Shown here piece after piece: positions 26,898 to 34,735 of a stretch of 37,635 nt of DNA. Position 1 is the stretch's first letter, and the number at the start of each line of letters is the position of its first letter. The notes under the pieces were generated by a model. It searched no databases, was not told where the DNA came from, and saw nothing but the letters and a program-made list of their open reading frames with translations. The stretch is from Laspinema sp. D2d (GTDB lineage: Bacteria > Cyanobacteriota > Cyanobacteriia > Cyanobacteriales > Laspinemataceae). The DNA lies in assembly GCF_025370755.1 (NCBI RefSeq), contig NZ_JAMXFC010000051.1, forward strand, positions 1 to 37,635. Reading direction: 5' to 3'. The position numbers were made by a program, and so were the translations under genes.

Positions 26898-27180
26898 AGA
26901 CTTCTACCTTAACGCCACGCCAGAAGGCGACATATCCTTTAATTTGCTTGGCAGCATCTTTAACATTGGGATAGTACCAGGCGGCATCTTTATTAACCTG
27001 CCCTTCAACCACAATATCGTAATAACTGGCTTGACCTTTCCAAGGGCAATTGGTGTGGGTATTACTTTCTTGAAAATATTCCGACTTGATGGAATCTGGG
27101 GGGAAATATTGATTTCCTTCCACAACTTCACAGCGATCGCTTTCGGCTAAGATAGCTCCATTCCAAATGGCTTTGGGCAT
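26896..27180 (-). CDS. DUF427 family protein
   Basis: A 94-residue protein that is essentially one DUF427 domain: KAIWNGAILAESDRCEVVEG, YFPPDSIKSEYFQES, TNCPWKGQASYYDI, AAWYYPNVKDAAKQIKGYVA and FWRGVKVEV. The family is a compact beta-tent fold of unknown biochemical role, common in bacteria and cyanobacteria. A conserved Cys-Pro-Trp-Lys-Gly segment is intact. ATG 27180 follows AGGAG about 6 bp upstream (minus strand), supporting the start. It is a single-gene unit ended by a strong hairpin. Confidence 0.9.
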   Translation of the reverse strand: MPKAIWNGAILAESDRCEVVEGNQYFPPDSIKSEYFQESNTHTNCPWKGQASYYDIVVEGQVNKDAAWYYPNVKDAAKQIKGYVAFWRGVKVEV

Positions 27181-27839
27181 GATAGGTTACTCCTGATATA
27201 AGGGTCTGTTCACCATTATGGGCTAACGGAGCGAGCAATTGGAATGGATTCTGGGGAAAACGAACCGGAGATTTCCACGGCGATCGCCCTTACCAAACAC
27301 TGCACCGCTATCGTGAAGTTGGGTGGAAGAACCCGCGCAAACCGACTTGAACTAAAGTTCTTCGGTGATTGGGCAACCGAAGGGATGGGGGGCGATCGCC
27401 CGTTGTCGGTAAGCCTCTAATCCCATCACTGTAACACCTTTGAGATCAAGGTAGTTTACCCGTTGAGGGGGTTCCGTTGGGGCGCTAGTGGGAGAATTCT
27501 CCTCTGACTCCAGCAATGCCTAATGGTAGGATACCTTCATCACGGCGTTTCCCTCTTTCTCCTCACATCACTTAAGTTATGACAAGGGTTAGGCTGGCAA
27601 GTCTAATCCTAATCCTAGTCAGCAAAGGGGAAATCGAAACCTCTAGCGAGGACACCCGGTGACCGGATAAAATCAAGGATCAGGACATTCACTAGACCTC
27701 TTGCAAAAAAAAGGATTGATCCCCCCAACCCCCCTTAAGAAGGGGGGCTTTAAAGAATTTTGCAAGAAGTCTACTCAAAATACCCACTCAATTTAAGTCA
27801 ATTTAAGAATGATGCGGGTCGGTGACCCGATAAAATAAG
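27181..27839. other. Intergenic region before recQ
   Basis: About 660 bases with no supported gene. A 58-codon frame from ATG 27244 to TAA 27420 (MDSGENEPEISTAIALTKHC and onward) is possible but unrecognised. The stretch contains the short inverted-terminus element at 27693-27773 and two near-copies of GGTGACCGGATAAAAT-AAGG flanking it (27658-27678 and 27821-27840); the second runs into the recQ GTG start. Confidence 0.5.
27693..27773. mobile_element. MITE-like 81-bp element with terminal inverted repeats
   Basis: TAGACCTCTTGCAAAA (27693-27708) and TTTTGCAAGAAGTCTA (27758-27773) are inverted with one mismatch in 16 bp. Inside is a second hairpin, CCCCCCTTAAGAAGGGGGG (27729-27747 approximately). 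It encodes nothing. A lone end-like copy lies at 26655-26672. This fits a small non-autonomous repeat or a structured intergenic repeat. Confidence 0.65.
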
Positions 27840-30662
27840 GTGAAACTCAACGACAAACTGCGAGCCATGTCAGGCATCAGCCCCTTAAACGCCACGGTCC
27901 CGAATCAGTTAGAGCGATCGCTCAAGCATTTTTTTGGGCATGATAGCTTTCGTCCGGGACAGCGAGAAATCGTCGAAGCCGCCCTGCAAAATCGGGATCT
28001 GCTGATCGTCATGCCCACGGGGGGCGGTAAGTCCTTGTGCTTTCAACTCCCGGCCCTCCTCCGCAAGGGCGTCACCGTGGTGGTTTCGCCCCTGATCGCT
28101 TTAATGCAGGATCAAGTCGAATCCCTGAAAAATAACGGGATTGCCTGTACCTTTCTCAATAGCACCCTCAGTTGGGAACAGACGCGATCGCGGGAACAAG
28201 CGATTCTCCACGGTGAAATCAAACTCCTCTATGTCGCCCCCGAACGTCTTTTAAGTGAACGATTTCTCCCGTTCATGGACCTGGTACGTGCTCAAGTGGG
28301 AATCAGTGGGTTTGCGATCGATGAAGCCCATTGTGTCTCGGAATGGGGCCATGACTTCCGCCCAGAATATCGGCAAATGCAACTGTTGCGCCAGCGCTAT
28401 CCAGAAATTCCCATGATGGCCCTGACTGCCACAGCAACCGATCGCGTTCGTCAAGACATTACCCAACAATTGGCCCTACGGGACCCCAAAATTCACATTG
28501 CCAGTTTTAACCGCCCCAACCTCTATTACGAAGTTCGTCAAAAAAACAAGCAATCTTATCGAGAATTAGTCAAGCTGATTCGGGAAAGCAAGGGTTCAGG
28601 AATTATCTACTGTCTGAGTCGTCGCCGCGTCGATGAAATCGCCTATAAATTACAGGGGGAAGGTATTGATGCCATCCCCTATCATGCGGGAATGAATGAT
28701 GAGGAGCGCAGTACCAATCAAACCCGATTTATTCGGGATGATGCTCAGGTCATCGTCGCGACTATTGCCTTTGGCATGGGCATCAATAAGCCGGATGTGC
28801 GCTTTGTAGTGCATTATGATTTACCCCGCAATATTGAAGGATATTATCAAGAATCTGGACGGGCGGGACGGGATGGAGAACCGGCGCATTGTACGATGTT
28901 TTTTGGGTATGGAGATATTAAAACCATTGAGTATATTATCGACCAAAAAACCGACATTGATGAACAACGAATTGCCCGTCAGCAGTTGCGACAAATTATT
29001 AATTATTCAGAAAGTACGGTTTGTCGGCGCACGATTCAATTGGGATATTTTGGGGAAAGGTTTCCGGGAAATTGTGAAAACTGCGACAATTGTAAACATC
29101 CTAATCCTACGGAAGATTGGACCATTGAAGCGATGAAGTTCCTCTCTTGCGTGGCGCGGTGCAAGGAACGGTTTGGGATGAATTATATTATTGATGTGTT
29201 GCGGGGTTCTAAAAATCAAAAGCTTTTAAAATATGGTCATGACAATCTATCCACTTATGGAATTGGATTAGATAAAACTGCTGATGAGTGGAAAATTCTA
29301 GCCCGATCGCTGATTCATCAAGGGTTACTGGAGGAAACAACCGACGGGTATTCTGTTCTCAAGTTAAATGAGGGCAGTTGGGAGGTGATGCGAAAACAAC
29401 GAGAGGTTTTGATTGCGGTTCCAAAAGCGCAGGTGAATCAGGAAATGACCGATCGCGATCGCAAAAAAGCCGAAGTGGAAATGTTGCTGGATCGCTTGCG
29501 ATCGCTGCGCAAGGAAATTGCTGACGATCAATCTGTCGCCCCCTATATGGTGTTTGCGGATTCTACCCTAAAATTAATGGCGCAGCAACGTCCCCAAACC
29601 TTAGATGAATTTGGTAATCTCTCGGGAGTGGTGGGATATAAAGTCGAGCAATATGGCGATCGCTTTGTGACTGAAATTCGCGAGTATTGTCGAACCTATG
29701 GACTGGCTTCTGTGGGGATGAATCGCAGCAGCAATGGTACGGGGGAGTTGGATGCAACCGGGGAACAGTTATTTGAGCAATTGCGTGTCCTGCGCCGGGA
29801 AATCGCCAATGAGCGAGGGGTTCCCCCTTTTGTCGTGTTTCCAGATAGTACGTTGAAAGCGATCGCCCAGCAACGACCCCAATCTTTGGCAGCCTTGAAA
29901 CAAATCTCTGGGGTGGGAGAGTATAAATTGGCGGAATTTGGCGATCGCTTTATTACCGAAATTCACAACTATTGTCAACAACAAGGACTCCAGGAAACCG
30001 CACCAACTGCCATTTCTAAATCAGGGGAGTTGGATACAACCGGGGAAGAGTTATTTGAGCATTTGCGCGTCCTGCGCCAGGAAATCGCTAATGAACGAGG
30101 GTTGTTTCAACCTTTTGTGGTGTTTCCAGATACTACCTTGAAAGCGATGGCGCAGGAACGTCCCCAATCTTTGGCAGCATTGAAACAAATCTACGGAGTC
30201 GGAAAGTATAAACTAGCGGAATATGGCGATCGGTTTGTTACCGAAATTCAAGCATACTGTCAAGCAAAAGGACTCCAGGAAACCGCACCGCCGGATATTC
30301 CTGAATTAGAGGAGAAATCCGACCCTTCTTTGACTCAGTTACTCACCCTAGAATACCATCAAAACGGGATGAGTATTGCGGAAATTGCGGCGAAACGAAA
30401 TCTGAAAGAGACCCGGGTAGAAAATCACTTAATTAAACTCCTGGAAATGGATCAGGCAGTGGATATTCACCGATTGGTTCCGGTGCAACGACAGCAGGTG
30501 ATTATCGAAGCCTTGCAATTGTTGGGTTCTAATCTGCTCAAGCCAGTTTATGAACATTTAGGGGAAAAATATAGTTATAATGAGCTGCGGTTAGTGCGGG
30601 CGGCTTGGCAACGGAATCTCTGTGGAAATCTTCAGTCTATAGAGGATGAATTAGACTTTTAA
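27840..30662 (+). CDS. recQ: RecQ-family ATP-dependent DNA helicase with three HRDC domains
   Basis: A 940-residue 3'-5' DNA helicase acting in recombination and replication-fork repair. The first start is GTG 27840; ATG 27867 is an alternative. Walker A MPTGGGKS (58-65), DEAH (161-164), QESGRAGRDG and the zinc-binding Cys cluster (CRRTIQLGYFGE then CENCDNC) are present, followed by the winged-helix RQC region. Then come three HRDC domains at about 548-620, 643-715 and 737-812; the last two share GELD(A/T)TGE(Q/E)LFE, LAALKQI-GVG-YKLAE-GDRF-TEI and are nearly identical in DNA. Most RecQ proteins have one HRDC. The end (about 834-930) is an extra helix-turn-helix (HTH_40-type) domain with MSIAEIAAKRNLKETRVENH. 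Deinococcus RecQ also has three HRDC domains. Confidence 0.95.
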   Translation: MKLNDKLRAMSGISPLNATVPNQLERSLKHFFGHDSFRPGQREIVEAALQNRDLLIVMPTGGGKSLCFQLPALLRKGVTVVVSPLIALMQDQVESLKNNGIACTFLNSTLSWEQTRSREQAILHGEIKLLYVAPERLLSERFLPFMDLVRAQVGISGFAIDEAHCVSEWGHDFRPEYRQMQLLRQRYPEIPMMALTATATDRVRQDITQQLALRDPKIHIASFNRPNLYYEVRQKNKQSYRELVKLIRESKGSGIIYCLSRRRVDEIAYKLQGEGIDAIPYHAGMNDEERSTNQTRFIRDDAQVIVATIAFGMGINKPDVRFVVHYDLPRNIEGYYQESGRAGRDGEPAHCTMFFGYGDIKTIEYIIDQKTDIDEQRIARQQLRQIINYSESTVCRRTIQLGYFGERFPGNCENCDNCKHPNPTEDWTIEAMKFLSCVARCKERFGMNYIIDVLRGSKNQKLLKYGHDNLSTYGIGLDKTADEWKILARSLIHQGLLEETTDGYSVLKLNEGSWEVMRKQREVLIAVPKAQVNQEMTDRDRKKAEVEMLLDRLRSLRKEIADDQSVAPYMVFADSTLKLMAQQRPQTLDEFGNLSGVVGYKVEQYGDRFVTEIREYCRTYGLASVGMNRSSNGTGELDATGEQLFEQLRVLRREIANERGVPPFVVFPDSTLKAIAQQRPQSLAALKQISGVGEYKLAEFGDRFITEIHNYCQQQGLQETAPTAISKSGELDTTGEELFEHLRVLRQEIANERGLFQPFVVFPDTTLKAMAQERPQSLAALKQIYGVGKYKLAEYGDRFVTEIQAYCQAKGLQETAPPDIPELEEKSDPSLTQLLTLEYHQNGMSIAEIAAKRNLKETRVENHLIKLLEMDQAVDIHRLVPVQRQQVIIEALQLLGSNLLKPVYEHLGEKYSYNELRLVRAAWQRNLCGNLQSIEDELDF
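29742..30305 (+). repeat. Tandem 282-bp repeat coding for HRDC 2 and 3
   Basis: GGGGAGTTGGATGCAACCGG begins at 29742 and its near copy begins at 30024, a 282-bp (94-codon) step. Long blocks match at the DNA level, including third codon positions, which points to a recent in-frame duplication. The copies differ by a small in-frame change: ERGVPPFVVF against ERGLFQPFVVF. Confidence 0.8.
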
Positions 30663-30834
30663 ACAGGTTAGGGATGGAGGAGACTGCTCTCGGTTAAGGG
30701 TGCCAAGAATGGTAAGGTGGAAACAGACCAGGTAAAGAGAGGGAGGAGAGATTCGAGTTAGGGTAATGTACCGCAAGCGATCGCCTCTTCCTGACTCTAC
30801 TGGTGATTATAATGATCTAGTTTTGTGACACAGA

Positions 30835-30839
30835 GGAGG
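30835..30839 (+). promoter_or_regulatory. Ribosome binding site
   Basis: GGAGG lies 5 nt before ATG 30845 and fixes that start. Confidence 0.6.
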
Positions 30840-30844
30840 CAGTC

Positions 30845-31183
30845 ATGACCGAGTTTATGGATTTTCTCAGACATAAATATGCTTATGTGGCGATCGGTGA
30901 ATTCAAACCGGGTAAATTTGAAGAAGCCAAGCAATTGTACGCCCAAGCTGTCTCGACTTACACCCAGGGGTTTAAGGGAGCTTATTTACTACAACAGCCC
31001 AATAGTGATAAGGGAATTGCGGTAATTTTTTGGGATGATATTGATGCGATGGAGTCTAACCACAGTGAGGCTTATGCGGCAATTTTAAACGACATTTCCC
31101 ATCTATTTGCCAAACCCCCAATCACGGGGTTCTATGATGTTTGTACAGAAATTCCAGCCCCAGAGTCGGTGGTAGTGGAATAG
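30845..31183 (+). CDS. ABM/Dabb-like small protein
   Basis: A 112-residue protein with the pattern of the dimeric alpha-beta barrel group that includes antibiotic-biosynthesis monooxygenase (ABM)-like proteins: YAYVAIGEFKPGKFEEAKQL, GFKGAYLLQQPNSDKGIAVI, FWDDIDAMESNH and a C-terminal strand (GFYDVCTEI). The group covers heme-degrading and quinone-modifying enzymes and many proteins without known activity, and no specific catalytic residue can be named here. It has no signal peptide. It follows recQ by 183 bp on the same strand, with its own ribosome site. Confidence 0.65.
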   Translation: MTEFMDFLRHKYAYVAIGEFKPGKFEEAKQLYAQAVSTYTQGFKGAYLLQQPNSDKGIAVIFWDDIDAMESNHSEAYAAILNDISHLFAKPPITGFYDVCTEIPAPESVVVE

Positions 31184-31363
31184 AGGCGATCGCAATGCCT
31201 AATTCTGACCAGATTCTGCCGATCGCTCTTGAAGAAGTGGGTCAAGAACTGGGCGCTTTGAAATGAAAAGTAAGGATTTAGGGGCGATCGGCATCGAACC
31301 TTCAATCCCTCTAAGCACAAGGCAGTCTTTTGTCCCTACGGTTAGGCTCTCACTGCACCGTCC

Positions 31364-31399
31364 GGTGGGTCAGTCCCTTAAGGGCCTAACCCACCCTTT
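31364..31399 (+). terminator. GGTGGGT/ACCCACC hairpin
   Basis: GGTGGGT (31364-31370) pairs with ACCCACC (31389-31395), and an inner CCCTT/AAGGG can extend the stem; CTTTT follows. It is a possible terminator for the gene ending at 31183, though 180 bp away, and may belong to a dispersed GTGGGTTAGG-type repeat. Confidence 0.5.
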
Positions 31400-31562
31400 T
31401 AACCCACGCTCTAACGCTCTAAGTTCTTACTCCTAGAAGGTTTGATGAAACGGAGCGAGCAATAGAGATAGAGATTTTAATGTGAACATTACCCCTAAAA
31501 AAATTAGCCCGCATTTAGCAAAACCTACTCCTCAAGATAGATGCGAATTCGGGGGAATTTTT

Positions 31563-31568
31563 TATAAT
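31563..31568 (+). promoter_or_regulatory. Possible -10 box for the DUF4157 gene
   Basis: A perfect TATAAT in an AT-rich stretch, with no good -35. A long leader would follow. Confidence 0.3.
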
Positions 31569-31776
31569 CATAGCAAAATATCAGGCTTACCAAAATCAAG
31601 GATTAATTTTAACGATCCAGAGTTCGGAATCAATGTCTCCTAATAGCCATAATAACTGCGGGTAAAAATACTTATTAAATTAGGGCAAAACAGAAGCAGT
31701 TGAGATGTTCTCGAACTTCATGATTTTCCCATTTGGATCAAGCTAAAACCCTAAACAGTTAAAAAAAGGCAGACTT

Positions 31777-34302
31777 ATGGCTTACGATAAATTACAAAAA
31801 TCTTCGAGAACGAGTTCTCCACCCCAGGGGAAAGCTCAATTTATCCGTCCATTTGCCAAGCTACCCTCAACAGATATCGCTCCCGATGCGCCCCAACAAG
31901 ACCTCCAGCGTTCACCGGAAACGAGCGATCGCCTCGCCAGAATTTCTATCTATCCCCCAGCATCGCCACCACCATTTCTACAGCCTAAGCTAGAGATGGG
32001 GGCACCTGGGGATAAATATGAACAAGAAGCCGACCAGGTGGCGCGTCAAGTCGTCAATACCATTCATTCATCCCCTCAAGGCGCGCCTCCAGCGGAATCC
32101 CTAACACCGGACTATGTTCAACGTCAGGGCAAGAGCCAAACTCCAATTATGAAAAAGGCCAGGGACCAAAAAAAACGGGCTACAACCACCCCGGATTTAG
32201 AATCATCCATTAGAGCCGCACGAGGCAGCGAATACCCGATCAAGCCGGAAGCACTACGAGAACAGGTAGACCTGGTGCAAACCAAACCTCTAGCTCAATT
32301 CATTACCCCTTGGGTACAAAGAGAGGTAATGCCAGAAGAAGAGAAACAACCGATTCAAAGGAAGTCATCCCCGACTGCTCATACCTCACATCCCACCGCC
32401 TCTTTAGAAAGTCGGCTTAATCAGACCAAGAGTGGAGGTAATCCTTTACCCCAGGAAGTCCGCAGCTTTATGGAGCCGCGCTTTGGTGCTGACTTTAGCC
32501 CCGTGCGAGTGCATACAGGTCCTGAATCGGTGCAGATGAACCGGGAGCTAAATGCTCAGGCTTTTACTCATAGTAATCATATTTACTTTGGGGAAGGAAA
32601 GTCTCCGGGTCTGGATCTGTTGACAGCACATGAGTTAACCCATGTGGTGCAGCAAACCGGGACCACCGTGCATAAAAAGTCCAGTTCAGAGTTCCCGACC
32701 CTGCATCAGCAAACGCCGAACTTACAATGCCTAAATAACGAATTTGCCAGTTTCCTGGATTTGAATATTGACCCGCGAAACGGTCTTCAGCCCCACCAAC
32801 AAGAGCACCTGGACAATTTTGTAGCCCAGGTGGAAGATGCTCTACAATCCTGGGAATTACAACGGGGTAAGACGGAAAATCTGCGATTCCAAAGATATCC
32901 AGATATCGCCCTGGCCTTCACAATGTTCCGCGTAGCGACCGCAGCAGATCCTTACCATGCACTGATTTGGCGAGAGGCTGCACGTCGTCTGGAATCAGGC
33001 AAGAACAAAGCCTATATTCAGGAAATCCGAATGTTTAACCCAACAATGCTAGGCGATCTCAAGCGGATGTTGAATATCGAGGATGTAGAGGCCAGTCATA
33101 CCTATGAAATACAGCCCCTGTGGGGAGCTGCTCCTGGGTGGAGTGGGTTTGGGGTTAAAGTGGGAGCCATTGCCAAGCGGGTGAACATTCGCTACACCAA
33201 CTCACTGATTCCGGGACTCTCCTGGACGCAACAGGTCAGCCTAAACGGTTTCCAACTCGGGTTTGGGCTCTCATTTGGGGACATGAAAGGACCTAACCCG
33301 CTTAAAGGATCGACCCAGGCCAGTATTTCCGGGCCTGGAGATTGGGAGCCAGCCGAGAAGCAACCACAGCAGCAGTATCTGGAGCCAAACTTCTTCAATG
33401 AGGCAGAGTTTACAGCTCCTCAAGTTTCAGCCAGTATCAGTTTGGGACCCGCAACGGGTAAGAAGAACTTTGGTAATGCTCTACTTCTGAGCAAGGGAAT
33501 GCATTCGATTCTGTGGGAATCCCCTGCGGAATGGTCCGTCATTGATGAGGTTGAGGCTAGTATTCCTGAATATGGGGAAGAGGTTCATGAAGGGCCTGAG
33601 CTGAATGGGGGGATTGAGGCCGTTAATGAGTTTGGTACAACTGAAACGATTGGTGAGACTAAGTTTGAGGCGGGTGAGTGGAAGGATCTGGAAAATATAC
33701 CCAAGAAAGACAGCGATGTTTGGGTTCCTCTGCACTATGCCCGGATCTTTTTTCAGACGGGTTCAGCGGCATTAAAGCCCGGGCGCGATTTTAGTTTTGA
33801 ATCCTTTGATAGCGATCGCAATTTTGCCACGATTGATCGAATCATCAATGCAATTTATAAATGGGATAAAAAAGAGGGCTACCGAGGCTCGATCTTCAAA
33901 GTGGAAATATCTGGTAGTCATAGCCAAAAATGGGAGCAGTTCGATGACCAACTCAAAGCAATAGAAGAAAAGCGTCAAAAAAATAGCGAACTCACGAAGA
34001 AAGAAATAGAACTCGAAGGTGATATTAAAGCCAAGAAGGAGATGGAAAATTATAACCTCGCCCTGAACCGGGCTAAAAATGTCCATGAGATCTTTTCAAT
34101 CAAGCTGGGCGAGATCAACAACCGCATGGTTTACGGAGTTATGGCTCAATCATCGGTATCTGACCCAACCACTCATGAACCCGTTATGGAAAATCCTTAC
34201 AGCAATTTCAATGAAGACCGCTCAGTAACGATTCTGGTGTCTTACCAAATTTTCAATAGTAATAGTCAGGTAAACTGGAACCAGTCTTATAGCGTTTTTT
34301 AG
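31777..34302 (+). CDS. DUF4157 (eCIS core) protein with OmpA-like C-terminus
   Basis: An 841-residue protein. The first 205 residues are Pro/Gln/Ser-rich with the motif LQPKLEMGAPGDKYEQEADQVAR (69-90), typical of cyanobacterial DUF4157 proteins. The DUF4157 domain is at about 209-295 (EVRSFMEPRFGADFSPVRVH, then NHIYFGEG) and contains the HExxH sequence HELTH at 285-289, as in zinc peptidases. DUF4157 is called the eCIS core domain because it is common among proteins linked to extracellular contractile injection systems. The middle (300-640) is unrecognised. From about 650 there is an OmpA/peptidoglycan-binding-like region (IFFQTGSAALKPGRDFSFES, SGSHS, LNRAKNVHEIFSIKLGE), interrupted by a charged helical insert near 725-760. 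No signal peptide is seen. No phage-tail-like structural genes lie nearby. ATG 31777 has AAAAAAGGCAG upstream. Confidence 0.88.
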   Translation: MAYDKLQKSSRTSSPPQGKAQFIRPFAKLPSTDIAPDAPQQDLQRSPETSDRLARISIYPPASPPPFLQPKLEMGAPGDKYEQEADQVARQVVNTIHSSPQGAPPAESLTPDYVQRQGKSQTPIMKKARDQKKRATTTPDLESSIRAARGSEYPIKPEALREQVDLVQTKPLAQFITPWVQREVMPEEEKQPIQRKSSPTAHTSHPTASLESRLNQTKSGGNPLPQEVRSFMEPRFGADFSPVRVHTGPESVQMNRELNAQAFTHSNHIYFGEGKSPGLDLLTAHELTHVVQQTGTTVHKKSSSEFPTLHQQTPNLQCLNNEFASFLDLNIDPRNGLQPHQQEHLDNFVAQVEDALQSWELQRGKTENLRFQRYPDIALAFTMFRVATAADPYHALIWREAARRLESGKNKAYIQEIRMFNPTMLGDLKRMLNIEDVEASHTYEIQPLWGAAPGWSGFGVKVGAIAKRVNIRYTNSLIPGLSWTQQVSLNGFQLGFGLSFGDMKGPNPLKGSTQASISGPGDWEPAEKQPQQQYLEPNFFNEAEFTAPQVSASISLGPATGKKNFGNALLLSKGMHSILWESPAEWSVIDEVEASIPEYGEEVHEGPELNGGIEAVNEFGTTETIGETKFEAGEWKDLENIPKKDSDVWVPLHYARIFFQTGSAALKPGRDFSFESFDSDRNFATIDRIINAIYKWDKKEGYRGSIFKVEISGSHSQKWEQFDDQLKAIEEKRQKNSELTKKEIELEGDIKAKKEMENYNLALNRAKNVHEIFSIKLGEINNRMVYGVMAQSSVSDPTTHEPVMENPYSNFNEDRSVTILVSYQIFNSNSQVNWNQSYSVF

Positions 34303-34443
34303 TCGGGTCTGGTCCAGAATATGGGGGACGGATGTAGAAGCAATTTTTTTACGGCTCCTACTATCAGTCCCCCGATGTTCCAGTGGTGGACTCCGACTGG
34401 GAAAGCCCCTGGTCTTTTCCCCAAAAATTGTGGGGTGATTGTC

Positions 34444-34479
34444 ATTAGTCCCAGGCGATCGCGATCGCCTGGGACTAAT
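34444..34479 (+). terminator. Perfect 36-bp palindrome with overlapping HIP1 sites
   Basis: ATTAGTCCCAGGCGATCG and its exact reverse complement meet at 34461/34462 with no spacer. The centre is GGCGATCGCGATCGCC, two overlapping HIP1 octamers. TCAGATTTTTC follows, so as RNA it would be a strong hairpin, probably ending the DUF4157 transcript 142 bp upstream. Confidence 0.6.
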
Positions 34480-34572
34480 TCAGATTTTTCTCTGTTTTAC
34501 GCAATTTCACCCCTTAATTTATACCTTTTGAGAGAGTCAATCACGCCCTAAGACTCCGCTACAGTATAGGGG

Positions 34573-34640
34573 AGAAACCCAGGGCGGGTTAAAATTTTCC
34601 TGATTTTTTGCAATAAATCTGATTTAGAAATTGGGTTTCT
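34573..34640. repeat. AGAAACCCA/TGGGTTTCT inverted repeat
   Basis: AGAAACCCA (34573-34581) is inverted at 34632-34640 with 50 bp between. The arms resemble the repeat at 8390-8420. Confidence 0.5.
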
Positions 34641-34671
34641 TGACCTTTTTATCTGATACTGTACTCAGGTT

Positions 34672-34701
34672 TTAAGAATCTCTCCTCAAAAGTAGTATAA
34701 T
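34672..34701 (+). promoter_or_regulatory. Promoter candidate of the DUF3616 gene
   Basis: TTAAGA (34672-34677) and a perfect TATAAT (34696-34701) are 18 bp apart, 34 bp before ATG 34736. Confidence 0.5.
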
Positions 34702-34735
34702 TATTTAAAACATATCTAATTACAGTTAAATTATT

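Larger units (their letters stand above)
31184..31776. other. Intergenic region before the DUF4157 gene
   Basis: Nearly 600 bases without a gene. They hold a hairpin (31364-31395) and an isolated TATAAT (31563-31568) about 210 bp before ATG 31777. The second half is AT-rich and looks like a long promoter or leader region. A frame at 31132-31320 (-) is not supported. Confidence 0.5.
34303..34735. other. Intergenic region with palindrome and AT-rich promoter
   Basis: No gene in 430 bases. It holds the 36-bp palindrome (34444-34479), the AGAAACCCA/TGGGTTTCT repeat (34573-34640) and a promoter candidate (34672-34701). Confidence 0.55.
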
